64,000 nucleotides of DNA, from contig NZ_JANUXX010000002.1 of the NCBI RefSeq assembly GCF_024814375.1, positions 62,001 to 126,000 of the forward strand, read 5' to 3'. The notes beneath the pieces were generated by a model. That model was not told the DNA's origin. It saw nothing but the letters and a program-made list of their open reading frames with translations, and made no database searches. Both the position numbers and the translations under genes were made by a program. Source of the stretch: Streptococcus sciuri. GTDB lineage: Bacteria; Bacillota; Bacilli; Lactobacillales; Streptococcaceae. This document shows, piece after piece, positions 28,528-37,792 of the stretch. The first letter of the stretch is position 1, and each line of letters begins with the position of its first letter.

Positions 28528-31500
28528 CTAGTCTAATGATTTCTTAAAGTTTTCTGCCTGCCCCAATACTTGCTCAAAAACTTCTTCATTCCATTGTGGA
28601 GGATAACCATTTTCATATAGTAAGACTGTTAAATCAACATTCAACTGCGCCTTAATATCTTCACGCTTTGACCAGTCTGCATACTGTGCTTTATCATCTA
28701 CCAACTCTTTGATAGCTTTAGCAAGTTCCATACATTTGTCATCAGCATACTCAAATTCATGTTCATCACGTACTTTAATCAAAATATCATAGAAGACTTT
28801 TTCTTCATAAGATACGCCCATAGCTTGGAAGGAATTCATATCAATTTGAAGGTCTTCCAAAATCTTCATGACTTCTTCAGACAAACCATCAACAAATTGA
28901 GCCATCTCCTCTGATGAAAATACAAGTTCATCACGGTTATTATAATTCTCTATTACCTCGGTCAAGCGTTCTGAAAACTCAATTGCTTTGACAAGGTTAG
29001 TTGCCCCGTACTGGTCAATGGCACGTTTCAAAAGTTTCAAAAGAGCATTGAATTTGGTAATTGGCATTTCCAATTCATTCAATTGTTCAAGGAAGTTCTC
29101 ATCAAATAGTTCTAACTTATCGTTATTGACAATATCCTCAACACCTGTAGAAGCGATGGCATCTTCAATCATTTTTTGAACATGTTTATTCATAGTTTCA
29201 GCATCAGGAGCTGTTCCCTTGGTCTGCTTGTAAATGATTGAGCGAATAGCAAGGTAGAATTGAGCTTTTTCTACCTCATTATCCCTTAGTTCACCCGATG
29301 GATAAACTATCTCATAAGCGCTCTTCATTCTACGGGAAAGATACATAAAGCGAGTTTCCATGTCTTTAAGCATCTGTAGGTATTCAGCAGCTCGATTTAA
29401 GCACAAGAGACGCTCTTCAGGTCTTCCATTGAAGAAATCTGTGGCATCAAATTTCCCCACCAATTCGTCAATCAAACTCAATTGATTTCTAAACACCTTT
29501 AGACTAATTCCTAGTTCATCAACTGGACTTTCTTTCTCCCCTCCGTACATCTTGATGGCTTCCATCATAGAACGTTTGATACCAATGTAGTCAACAACAA
29601 AACCATGGTCTTTGCCTTCAAAAACACGGTTAACACGGGAAATTGTCTGAATCAAGGTATGTTTCTTCAAAGGTTTATCAATGTACATCACAGCAAGAGA
29701 TGGGACGTCAAAACCTGTAATCCACATATCAACTACAATTACAATTTGGAAATTTGAGCTGGTATTCTTAAAGGCTTTATCCAAGCTTTTACGATGTTCA
29801 GTAGTTCCGAGAAGATTGTACATATCTTCTTCGTCATCCTTACCACGAGTTGCAACTATATTGACCTTAGGAAAAGCTGTTAATTCTTCAAGCTCTTTTT
29901 CGGATAAATCATCACGTTCAGTTTTCTTGGCAACAAACCATTCCGGACGAACTTTTTCAAGCTCTTTGTAAACTTTGTAAGCATGTTCACGATTTGAACA
30001 TACAATCATGGCTTTTTGAACAATATCGGGCTTCTCACTAACTACTTTTTCATAGTGCTCAGCAATGTCTTCAACAACCTTTCGTATACGGTCAGGATGG
30101 CTCAAAATCTGAGTCATATTCGCCATGGCACGTTTACTGGCTTCAATCTGCTCCGTATTTGCTCCTGCTTCTTCAACAGATTTGTAGTAATTATCAATCT
30201 CATCTACTTGCTGTTGATTCGTGATAACACGAGCTAATCGAGGCTCATAAGAGATTTTCACTGTGATACCGTCATCCGTAGCCTCTCTCATGGTATACTG
30301 TTCAACTACTTCACCAAAGACATGAAGCGTTTCATCAATTGGCGTTCCAGTAAATCCAGCATAGGTGGCATTAGGAAAGCTATCACGCAAATACTTGGCA
30401 AAACCATAAGTAGTCTCTACACCTTTATCTGTATATTTGAGCTTTGCTCCAATATTGGTCTGTGTACGATGTGCTTCATCTGAAATACAGATAATATTGG
30501 TTCGTTCTGAAAGTAAACCTGTAGCCTCCTCAAATTTTTGGATCGTTGTAATATAGACACCACCACTTTGATTAAACGACAATTCTTCTTTCAACTCAGC
30601 ACGACTACCAATAGTCTTAACATTTTCCGTCTTCAAATAACGCTTTGAGTTTTCAAACAAAGCACTGGTCTGAGAGCTTAAATCCTCACGGTCAACAAGG
30701 ATGATGACCGTTGGAGACTTGAAAATATCCCTATCGTGAGTTCCAAGTAAGCGTGAAAGGAAAAGCATCGTATTCGTCTTCCCTGAACCAGTTGCACCAA
30801 AATAAGTGCCCCCTTTTCCATCACCATGAGGCTTCATGTGCTCCTTGATGTTCTCTAGCATCTTGATGGAAGCGAAAAATTGAGGATAACGAGTGACAAT
30901 GGTCGTCTCTTTTTCATCTGAATCAGGATAGTAGATGAAATCACGCAAGATAGAAACAACTCTATCCTTTGCAAAAGCACCGTGAATCATTGTCAATAGA
31001 GCTGAAATACCATTGGCTACTTTTTCATTATCATTGGCTTTATTCCATGAATAATAGTATTCATAAGGGGTAAAAATAGACCCTAATTTCGTATTAGCCC
31101 CATCAGAGATGACAGAGAGGAATGAATACTTCAAGAGGGTGGGGATATCACGTCTGTAACGAATACAAACCTGTTTCCAAGCATCATAGACGGTTGTTGT
31201 CTCCTGAATAGCTGTTTTGAACTCAAAAATGGCAACAGGAATCCCATTGATAAACAGGAGCATGTCAGGACGGCGCTCACGCTCATCTTGAACAGTAAAT
31301 TGATTAACAACCTTGAAAATGTTATTCTCTGGCTTATCATAATCAATATAGTCAATATGAAGTGTCTCTTTTTGAGAATCCTCCCGAATTAAATTGAATC
31401 CCTCATTAATGAGATAAAAAGCTTCTCGATTTGCTGTATAGACAGGTTTGCTTGGAAGGTATTTAAGTTTATAGACGACTTTATCAAGCTCGACACTTGT

Positions 31501-31662
31501 TAATTCAGGATAGCGATGCTTCAAGAAATCTTTCAAATCATCTTCAAGTAAAACCTCATCATATTTTCGATTCAGCTTATGCCCATCAAGATAGGCATAC
31601 CCCATTTCTTGAAAAAGCTCAATAATCGCCATTTCAAGCTGTGTTTCAGTAAATTTAGCCAT
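28528..31662 (-). CDS. hsdR: Type I restriction enzyme HsdR (R subunit)
   Basis: 1044 aa. N-terminal nuclease block INGIPVAIFEFKTAI (PD-D/ExK type), ATPase motor with Walker A FGATGSGKTNTM near residue 302, DEAH box ISDEAHRTQ near 403 and helicase motifs later (GFTGTPID, ISRVNRVFEG), then a helical C-terminal domain. Translocates DNA and cuts at a distance. ATG at 31662 chosen: AAGGAGG precedes it; it overlaps the hsdS stop by 8 bp. Frame appears intact. Confidence 0.96.
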   Translation of the reverse strand: MAKFTETQLEMAIIELFQEMGYAYLDGHKLNRKYDEVLLEDDLKDFLKHRYPELTSVELDKVVYKLKYLPSKPVYTANREAFYLINEGFNLIREDSQKETLHIDYIDYDKPENNIFKVVNQFTVQDERERRPDMLLFINGIPVAIFEFKTAIQETTTVYDAWKQVCIRYRRDIPTLLKYSFLSVISDGANTKLGSIFTPYEYYYSWNKANDNEKVANGISALLTMIHGAFAKDRVVSILRDFIYYPDSDEKETTIVTRYPQFFASIKMLENIKEHMKPHGDGKGGTYFGATGSGKTNTMLFLSRLLGTHDRDIFKSPTVIILVDREDLSSQTSALFENSKRYLKTENVKTIGSRAELKEELSFNQSGGVYITTIQKFEEATGLLSERTNIICISDEAHRTQTNIGAKLKYTDKGVETTYGFAKYLRDSFPNATYAGFTGTPIDETLHVFGEVVEQYTMREATDDGITVKISYEPRLARVITNQQQVDEIDNYYKSVEEAGANTEQIEASKRAMANMTQILSHPDRIRKVVEDIAEHYEKVVSEKPDIVQKAMIVCSNREHAYKVYKELEKVRPEWFVAKKTERDDLSEKELEELTAFPKVNIVATRGKDDEEDMYNLLGTTEHRKSLDKAFKNTSSNFQIVIVVDMWITGFDVPSLAVMYIDKPLKKHTLIQTISRVNRVFEGKDHGFVVDYIGIKRSMMEAIKMYGGEKESPVDELGISLKVFRNQLSLIDELVGKFDATDFFNGRPEERLLCLNRAAEYLQMLKDMETRFMYLSRRMKSAYEIVYPSGELRDNEVEKAQFYLAIRSIIYKQTKGTAPDAETMNKHVQKMIEDAIASTGVEDIVNNDKLELFDENFLEQLNELEMPITKFNALLKLLKRAIDQYGATNLVKAIEFSERLTEVIENYNNRDELVFSSEEMAQFVDGLSEEVMKILEDLQIDMNSFQAMGVSYEEKVFYDILIKVRDEHEFEYADDKCMELAKAIKELVDDKAQYADWSKREDIKAQLNVDLTVLLYENGYPPQWNEEVFEQVLGQAENFKKSLD

Positions 31663-32770
31663 TGGCTTTCGCCTCCTTAATAGCTCCTGCAATCAAAATT
31701 GGACAAAGGTCTTTGATTTGCTGTTTAAGCCTCTCATTGATTTGCTTGCGTTCCAAGTATACTTTATAAATGCTAGCTAAACTATTCTGAAAATCTTCAT
31801 TAGCTATTGGTATTTCAACCTCACAGAACCTTCCCCATTCTAAAGAACCTCGAACACTACTATCGCTATTAAACCAACATCTCAAATCAAAATCAGTAGT
31901 TGACATAACCATCATTAAATAATCAGAATTTATATTTTCTCTAGCTTTGAATGTAAAGTATGCACTAGAAATCATATAGTTTTTACCGCTTGTGTTCTGA
32001 GCAATAGTTATTCTTCTATCACGCCCAACCTTCATTAAGACCGCTGCGAAATCATTGGGATACACAACTTTATATTTCGTAAAATCTAATCCCCTAGAGT
32101 TAGCTATCGAATCAATGAAGTAATTCTCCATGCTCAATCCTTTAAAAGCAAAATCTTCATTATTCTTATTTCTGATATCAAATAATTCTATATAATCCCC
32201 AATCATTTGTTTAGGAGCGGTTTTTTGAAGTTTTGCAATTGTTGCATCACACACCAGCTTCAAATCTTCTAGCCCATTTTCATAGGCTTTTTGATTAGCC
32301 AGCATGGCTTGATAGACAGCAACATACTTTTCTTGGATATCTAGCGGAGGAAGATCAATTTCGATATCACATAATGCTTTCCATGAAAAAACTTCTGTGG
32401 AACTTCCCCATGAATCAAACACCGCTTTTCTATCCCATTCATTACGATTAAAATACATGAAAAGATAAATCGGATTAACTCTATCAACTTCCTTCACCTT
32501 GAATGCAATGTTGTTCCAACTAATTATAAACGGTTTGTCAGTTTGGTTAAAACCTAATCCAATCTTCTTACCATGAGTACGTGGGTTATATATGAACTCA
32601 TTAGGATTAACAATCAAAAATTTACTTAGGTCCGTATTTTTTACTTTTGCTTTTGTCGGTATAACTTCTTTATCAATAGTCATCCCTTTAACATCATTAG
32701 TTGCATATACACCATCAGAATTTACAGTTAGAGACTGCTCAATTATACTTCCTAATTTAGTTAATACCAT
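31655..32770 (-). CDS. hsdS: Type I restriction specificity subunit HsdS
   Basis: 371 aa with the two-half HsdS layout: target-recognition domain 1 (about residues 1-135), conserved helix (IQEKYVAVYQAMLANQKAYENGLEDLK region), recognition domain 2 (about 190-335) and a terminal helical repeat. Chooses the DNA site for both methylation and cutting. Start: ATG 32770 with AAGGGG upstream; a TTG at 32776 is also possible. Overlaps hsdM by 14 bp. Recognition sequence cannot be predicted by eye. Only one hsdS and no recombinase, so no shuffling of specificity is visible. Confidence 0.92.
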   Translation of the reverse strand: MVLTKLGSIIEQSLTVNSDGVYATNDVKGMTIDKEVIPTKAKVKNTDLSKFLIVNPNEFIYNPRTHGKKIGLGFNQTDKPFIISWNNIAFKVKEVDRVNPIYLFMYFNRNEWDRKAVFDSWGSSTEVFSWKALCDIEIDLPPLDIQEKYVAVYQAMLANQKAYENGLEDLKLVCDATIAKLQKTAPKQMIGDYIELFDIRNKNNEDFAFKGLSMENYFIDSIANSRGLDFTKYKVVYPNDFAAVLMKVGRDRRITIAQNTSGKNYMISSAYFTFKARENINSDYLMMVMSTTDFDLRCWFNSDSSVRGSLEWGRFCEVEIPIANEDFQNSLASIYKVYLERKQINERLKQQIKDLCPILIAGAIKEAKANG

Positions 32771-34349
32771 ACCCAATCCCCTTAAAGGCTTCTTCTAGAC
32801 TAGCTTGTGAGGCTTTTTCTATTGATAAGACTTCTTTCATCTCGGCTTGGATTCGTGCCATTTCCACATCGTAGTCAATATCCAAATCATGGTCGATAAA
32901 TGCCACATATTTAGATGGGGCAAGTGAGTAATTAGCTTCTCGAATTTCCTCAAGTGTCGCCGTTTGACAGAGTTCCGCCACATCTTCATATCCTTCCCCT
33001 ATTTGCCAAGCATGATAAATCCGCTTAATTTCAGCAATTTGGTCATCAGTTAGAACAGTCTTTTTCTTGTTTTTTCCTTTTTCATAAACATACTTCTCGA
33101 TATGCCCATCCCAACGTCTCAAGTCGCAAAAAAGTATTTCATGCTCACGATTACGAAATAAGTGACCATTTTTCTCACCACCCTTTTTGTTATTATTGAG
33201 AATCCAAAGGGTAACTGAAATGTCAGTTGTATAGAACATATCACGAGGTAAAACGATAATGGCTTCTATCTTATCATTTTCAATCAACTGCTTACGGATT
33301 TCGTATTCCACACCATCAGCATTCAGGGCGCCGTTTGCCAATAGAAAACCTGCAACCCCATCTGTCACATCAAGTTTTGATAACATATGAAGAATCCAAG
33401 CATAATTGGCATTGGAAACAGGAGGAACTTGATAGCCTTCCCAACGAGAATCATCTAATAACTCATTATCACTACGCCAATTTTTCAAGTTGAACGGTGG
33501 ATTGGCCATGATATAATCAACTTTCATATCTTTATGTTGGTCATCTGTAAAACTAGAAGATTCACCATAAGGCTTACTACCTAAATTATATGAAATCCCC
33601 CGAATAGCAAGATTCATCTTAGCAAGGCGACGTGTATCAGGATTTTTCTCCTGACCGATAATAGAGATGTTTTTCTTATTCCCATGATGTTGTTCAATGA
33701 ATTTCATTGATTGAACAAACATCCCTCCAGAACCACAAGCGGGGTCATAGACACGACCAGAATATGGTTCAATCAACTCTGCAATCAGTTTAACCGCTGA
33801 AGGCGGAGTATAGAATTCTCCCTCTTCCTTGGTACTGGTTACAGCGTAAGACTGCATAAAATATTCATAAACACGACCAATCAAATCATCTTCATGGAAT
33901 TTTTGAGGGTCAATTTTATTGATTTCATCAATTAGGTTTTTAAGGGTGCGAATTTCAACTCCTAAACTAGTATAGAACCCGTTCAGCAAAGCTCCTTCTA
34001 ACGACTTGTTTTCTTTCTCAAGTTCAGACATTGCCTTATCAATCTTTACAGCAATATCATTTGCACTTGCTTCTTGAACAATGTACGACCAACGACTTTC
34101 TTTTTTTAGGTAGAAGACGTTTTCTGCGGTATAGAAATTCTTATTATTCAAAAAAACTTCATTTTCCCCGTATTGTTCAATAATTTCCAAGCGACGTTTT
34201 TCAAACTTATCACTAGCAAACTTGATAAAGACCAAACCGATGACTGCATCACGGTTCTTTTCAGTACCACCTGCACCACGAAGGGCATTACGGCAATTAA
34301 ATAGGATTTGTTCAAGAGTTGTTTCTTTCTCAACTGCTTTTTTAGCCAT
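32757..34349 (-). CDS. hsdM: Type I N6-adenine methyltransferase HsdM
   Basis: 530 aa. SAM-binding DPACGSGGMF near residue 202 and catalytic NPPF (IMANPPFNLKNW, near 284). N-terminal HsdM helical domain precedes. First gene of the hsdM-hsdS-hsdR operon. The start ATG at 34349 has GGAGGTG upstream and an in-frame TGA about 20 bp before it, so upstream repeat number cannot change its reading frame. Confidence 0.96.
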   Translation of the reverse strand: MAKKAVEKETTLEQILFNCRNALRGAGGTEKNRDAVIGLVFIKFASDKFEKRRLEIIEQYGENEVFLNNKNFYTAENVFYLKKESRWSYIVQEASANDIAVKIDKAMSELEKENKSLEGALLNGFYTSLGVEIRTLKNLIDEINKIDPQKFHEDDLIGRVYEYFMQSYAVTSTKEEGEFYTPPSAVKLIAELIEPYSGRVYDPACGSGGMFVQSMKFIEQHHGNKKNISIIGQEKNPDTRRLAKMNLAIRGISYNLGSKPYGESSSFTDDQHKDMKVDYIMANPPFNLKNWRSDNELLDDSRWEGYQVPPVSNANYAWILHMLSKLDVTDGVAGFLLANGALNADGVEYEIRKQLIENDKIEAIIVLPRDMFYTTDISVTLWILNNNKKGGEKNGHLFRNREHEILFCDLRRWDGHIEKYVYEKGKNKKKTVLTDDQIAEIKRIYHAWQIGEGYEDVAELCQTATLEEIREANYSLAPSKYVAFIDHDLDIDYDVEMARIQAEMKEVLSIEKASQASLEEAFKGIGYGIN

Positions 34350-34402
34350 TACAAAACACCTCCATTCTCACAAAATGAAGGCGTTTTTTCGCTCGCTGAA
34401 AA

Positions 34403-34419
34403 AAGGTAGAAACTACCTT
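34403..34419 (-). terminator. Intrinsic terminator-like hairpin in hsdM leader
   Basis: Perfect 7-bp stem (AAGGTAG / CTACCTT), 3-nt loop, followed on the minus strand by a run of six T (two within the stem). It lies between the hsd promoter and the hsdM ribosome site, so hsd transcripts must pass it. Could be an attenuator. Confidence 0.55.
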
Positions 34420-34420
34420 A

Positions 34421-34459
34421 TGCTGTGCTGTGCTGTGCTGTGCTGTGCTGTGCTGTGCT
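34421..34459. repeat. 5-bp tandem repeat in hsd leader (TGCTG x7.8)
   Basis: Seven exact TGCTG copies (34421-34455) plus TGCT. On the hsd transcript strand the unit reads CAGCA. It begins at the predicted transcription start of the hsd promoter, about 70 bp upstream of hsdM, and ends next to the terminator-like hairpin. Such tracts change length by slipped-strand mispairing. Confidence 0.95.
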
Positions 34460-34464
34460 AATAG

Positions 34465-34492
34465 ATTGTATCACATTAAATCTCCTAGTCAA
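34465..34492 (-). promoter_or_regulatory. hsdMSR promoter
   Basis: Minus strand: -35 TTGACT (34487-34492), 16-bp spacer, -10 TACAAT (34465-34470). Predicted start near 34458, at the edge of the pentanucleotide tract. A second -10 TATAAT lies further upstream (near 34511) with a weaker -35. Confidence 0.65.
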
Positions 34493-34581
34493 CTTATTAC
34501 TTACCATTATATCATTTTAATAGAATCTTTGAAAAAAGGTACGTGTTTTTGTGCACTATCCGTGCATTTTTCAAGAGATTT

Positions 34582-34683
34582 TTAATCGTTTTTCCAATCA
34601 TACTCAGAACGAGTTAAACCAACTGTACCAGATTGTTCCTGAACATCTTCTCCATTAATAGAGACAATTGAAAGTCTGTTATA
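34582..34683 (-). pseudogene. 3' fragment of an unidentified gene
   Basis: Thirty-three codons open to a stop, ending TRSEYDWKND, with no start codon or ribosome site at the beginning; the in-frame stop just upstream and an alternative frame that begins MQEFLMSLI suggest a frameshifted remnant. Family not recognised. Low certainty: it may be chance. Confidence 0.3.
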
Positions 34684-34840
34684 TTAGACTCATTAAAAAT
34701 TCTTGCATTGAGATTTCTTTTTGTTGTCCTCACGTTAATTTCCCCTTTTTAGGATAAATCCATATAGAATAGATAATTGACCTTTTTAATATAATAACAG
34801 TTGCTGAAATAAAACCTTACGCAAGTCTATTTGAGAGGAG

Positions 34841-34915
34841 GTGTTAAGTACACATTAGATCTTTGGCGTCTTACTTGCTATTGTGGCAGAAGTAATCGCA
34901 AATAAAAAAACTTAA
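34841..34915 (+). pseudogene. Broken small hydrophobic peptide gene
   Basis: A very good ribosome site (GAGAGGAGG) leads to a GTG start, but the frame has a TAG after five codons; beyond it the same frame reads IFGVLLAIVAEVIANKKT and stops, followed by a hairpin. The pattern, a short hydrophobic helix with a Lys tail, recalls type I toxins or holin-like small peptides. The stop suggests decay. Alternatively coincidental. Confidence 0.3.
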
Positions 34916-35076
34916 GCTTTTTTAAGTTTTATTTAAGCAGTCATTACTATAATACAATTATCCTAAAACTTTTCTTTTTCATAAATCTCCTAAGAGAGAA
35001 GCCAGAATCACTAGGTTTCTCTCTTTTTTATTTTCATATCTAAAAAAGTTCGAGTAAAACTCGAACTTTTTGTTGT

Positions 35077-37659
35077 CTAATCTTCTTCTGGTTTACGATA
35101 AATGAGAATCGCTAGAAGCATTGAGCCTAACATAAAGCCAATCAACGCCCACGTTTGTCCTGTTATATCACCAGTTAAAGAAATAGATTCTCTAAATCCT
35201 GAAACAGCATAAGACATTGGAAGATAAGGTTGAACCGTTTCAAAGAATTTATTGCTTAATTGGATAGGGTACGTGCCTGCACTCGATCCTAGTTGCAATA
35301 AAAGAATAATCATACTGATAAATGAACCGTACCGCCTGTCCCAACCTACCAAGGCTGTCACAAGCGCCATCATACTCCATGCCGCTAAAATTGCCACGAT
35401 GAAAGTTTTACCAATATAACTTGGATTGACGCCAATAACCATCACAGCAAAGACTAGAATGAGGGGAGAGGCAGTCGCAATGATACCATTGATTAATAGC
35501 TTATTACCTGCCCATGCAAAGCGATTCTTAGGTTCTTTACCAGAAAGAGCATCTGCAAAGATAACGTTAGCAGATAGAGCTACAACCATAAGAGCTACAG
35601 ACATCATATAAGGAGCCATGCCTACACCGTTCGTTTTAACGTTATCCTTATCAACATGGGTTACTTTAAGCGGATTAGCAACAGCTTTTGCGTTTTTAGG
35701 TTTGACAGAAACTAATTTTAATTGACTTTCCGCTTGGCTTAAAGAGCTCAATAGCGTACTTGTACCAGTTGACAAAGTTGTCAAACCGTTTGTTAAGCTT
35801 GTTCCTCCTTGTGCTAATTGGCTAGAACCTGATGCAATTTGACTGGCACCTGAAACAAGTTGATTAGTACCGCTAGTAATAGCAGTTGAGTTGCTTACCA
35901 ATTGACCTGACCCTGAGACAAGTTGGTCAACTCCTGATAACAATTCACTATTATTACTTGTTAGCTGACTGGCACCTGAGTTCATTTGGCTAATACCTGA
36001 TATCAAGTTCGAGTTATTATCAGCCAGTTGTGTTGCTCCGTTGTTAAGCGTAGCAACAGCAGTGCTAAAGCTAGTTGCTCCTGTCAACAGTTGACCAGCC
36101 CCACTTGCTAATTGACTTTGTAGTGTTGAAATACCCGATGTTAACCGCTGACTACCAAGAAGGGCGGAGGTACTCACAGCTGCGTGGATTTCTGACATAC
36201 CACTATCAAGTTGTGTTAAAGCGTCTGTAGCCCCTGTAAGAGCAGTATTGGCTTGGCTAGCAATAGCATTGACTTGTGCTTGGAGATTAGCCAGCTGGCT
36301 ATTTGTGCTTGTCGATTGCAATTGTGCTAATGCTGTCTTGAGACTAGCAACTGTACTTAAAGCTGGGGAAACGTCCACTGAGCTGGATGAGCTAGAGTTG
36401 GTAATCGCAGCTGTTATCTCACTTTGTTGCTCTGAGCTCAAGCTTTGGTAGGCAGAGGTCGCTTGGACAGCAGCGAGTGAGCTACTAGATGAGCTAGATG
36501 ATGACTGCAGTGACTGGAGCTGCCTCTCAAGCGTATTGAGACTCGCTAAGACACCTGAAGTATCAGCGCTGCTTCCAGATTGACTGTTCAAACTGCTATT
36601 CAAGGCTTGAATAGCCTGATTCAATTGTGGTAAACCTGCTTTTAAAGATTCCAAATTAGACTGTTGTTCAGCAGATAGCGCTGTCTTAGAAGATAGAGCT
36701 TGTAAACCATCTGTCAACTGCGTTGCTCCATCAACTAATTTTTGAATTTCTTGGGTACTGTTTGATAAGTTTGAGATGCCATTAACTAACTGATGTGTAT
36801 TGTTATCAAGTTGATTAAGACCACTTGCTACTTGACTTACACCAGCAGTATACGTCGTAAGACCATTTGAAAAAGCGCCTAAACCATTATACAAAGTGTC
36901 AACACCCTTAGTATAAGTAGTGAGACCATTTGACAAAGTACCTAAACCACTATACAAAGAACCAACACCCTTAGTATAAGTTATAAGACCACTGTTTAAG
37001 GCATTTGCACCACTGGCGAAAGTTTGACTAGAGTTTGCCAAGGTTTGCAAATTATCAGTCAACGTCTGACTACCATCTTTCAACGTCTGACTACCATCTG
37101 CTAATTGTTGCGTGCCATCAACAGCTTGTGTCATACCAACTTTCAATTTTGTCATACTTTTAAAAACAGCAGAAGTATAGGTTTGTGTGATAGACTCTGA
37201 CACTTTAGCTTTTAGTTTTGTCATAGCAGACTCGCTCATCTTAGAAGCTACAAAACTACGACCTTTAGTAGTTTTATAATCAATTGTCAACCGTTTAGGA
37301 CTATTCGTCATCAAACTAGCTGCGCTTTGGGACATATCCTCTGGAAAAGTAATCACCATATAATAATCACCATCAGATAATCCTTTTTCTGCCTTACTCT
37401 TAGAAACAAAATGATAGTCTAATGTCTTACTCTTTTCAAGACTATCAACCATATCAGATCCAATTGTTAATTTTTGGCTGTTGAGAGTTGCTGATTTATC
37501 TTCATTAACCACTGCAACTGGAAGTTTATCTAACTTTCCATACGGATTCCACATGGAAGATAGGAAAATAACATTATACATCATAGGGATTAGAGAAACC
37601 CCAAAAATTGTTACCCATAATTTAGGACTTTTAAAAATTGCTTTTAATTCCGCTAACAT
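35077..37659 (-). CDS. YhgE/Pip-domain membrane protein
   Basis: 860 aa. One N-terminal membrane helix (WVTIFGVSLIPMMYNVIFL), a long extracytoplasmic region of Gly/Ser/Leu-rich heptad-like repeats (DGSQTLKDGSQTL and similar; long Ser tract near residue 390), and a C-terminal bundle of five to six helices of ABC-2 type. YhgE/Pip proteins are phage-infection or secretion-related membrane proteins; the exact role is unknown. Divergent from a TetR regulator that probably controls it. Confidence 0.88.
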   Translation of the reverse strand: MLAELKAIFKSPKLWVTIFGVSLIPMMYNVIFLSSMWNPYGKLDKLPVAVVNEDKSATLNSQKLTIGSDMVDSLEKSKTLDYHFVSKSKAEKGLSDGDYYMVITFPEDMSQSAASLMTNSPKRLTIDYKTTKGRSFVASKMSESAMTKLKAKVSESITQTYTSAVFKSMTKLKVGMTQAVDGTQQLADGSQTLKDGSQTLTDNLQTLANSSQTFASGANALNSGLITYTKGVGSLYSGLGTLSNGLTTYTKGVDTLYNGLGAFSNGLTTYTAGVSQVASGLNQLDNNTHQLVNGISNLSNSTQEIQKLVDGATQLTDGLQALSSKTALSAEQQSNLESLKAGLPQLNQAIQALNSSLNSQSGSSADTSGVLASLNTLERQLQSLQSSSSSSSSSLAAVQATSAYQSLSSEQQSEITAAITNSSSSSSVDVSPALSTVASLKTALAQLQSTSTNSQLANLQAQVNAIASQANTALTGATDALTQLDSGMSEIHAAVSTSALLGSQRLTSGISTLQSQLASGAGQLLTGATSFSTAVATLNNGATQLADNNSNLISGISQMNSGASQLTSNNSELLSGVDQLVSGSGQLVSNSTAITSGTNQLVSGASQIASGSSQLAQGGTSLTNGLTTLSTGTSTLLSSLSQAESQLKLVSVKPKNAKAVANPLKVTHVDKDNVKTNGVGMAPYMMSVALMVVALSANVIFADALSGKEPKNRFAWAGNKLLINGIIATASPLILVFAVMVIGVNPSYIGKTFIVAILAAWSMMALVTALVGWDRRYGSFISMIILLLQLGSSAGTYPIQLSNKFFETVQPYLPMSYAVSGFRESISLTGDITGQTWALIGFMLGSMLLAILIYRKPEED

Positions 37660-37792
37660 ATTTCCCTTTCTATTGAGACAGATGTTTTCTCTTTCTGTTA
37701 TAATATATCATTATACTAATTTTAATCCATTTTACAACCTTAACATTTTATTTTTAGACACAGTGTATAAATTTGTTCAAAAGGAGTCATCT

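Larger units (their letters stand above)
34493..35076. other. Gene-poor right edge of accessory island
   Basis: About 580 bp without an intact gene. It holds two decayed coding pieces described separately (34582-34683 and 34841-34915), a hairpin CTTAAgcTTTTTTAAG near 34911-34926 and, at about 35040-35070, the hairpin-like arms AAAAAGTTCGAG / CTCGAACTTTTT that would terminate the Pip-family gene on the minus strand. Confidence 0.6.

Noticed and set aside
34421..34459. CRISPR-like repeat array
   Set aside because: Unit is 5 bp with no spacers; it is a simple sequence repeat.
34222..34461. Plus-strand frame running through the TGCTG repeats
   Set aside because: It is antisense to hsdM start and its codons come from the repeat and leader; no ribosome site.
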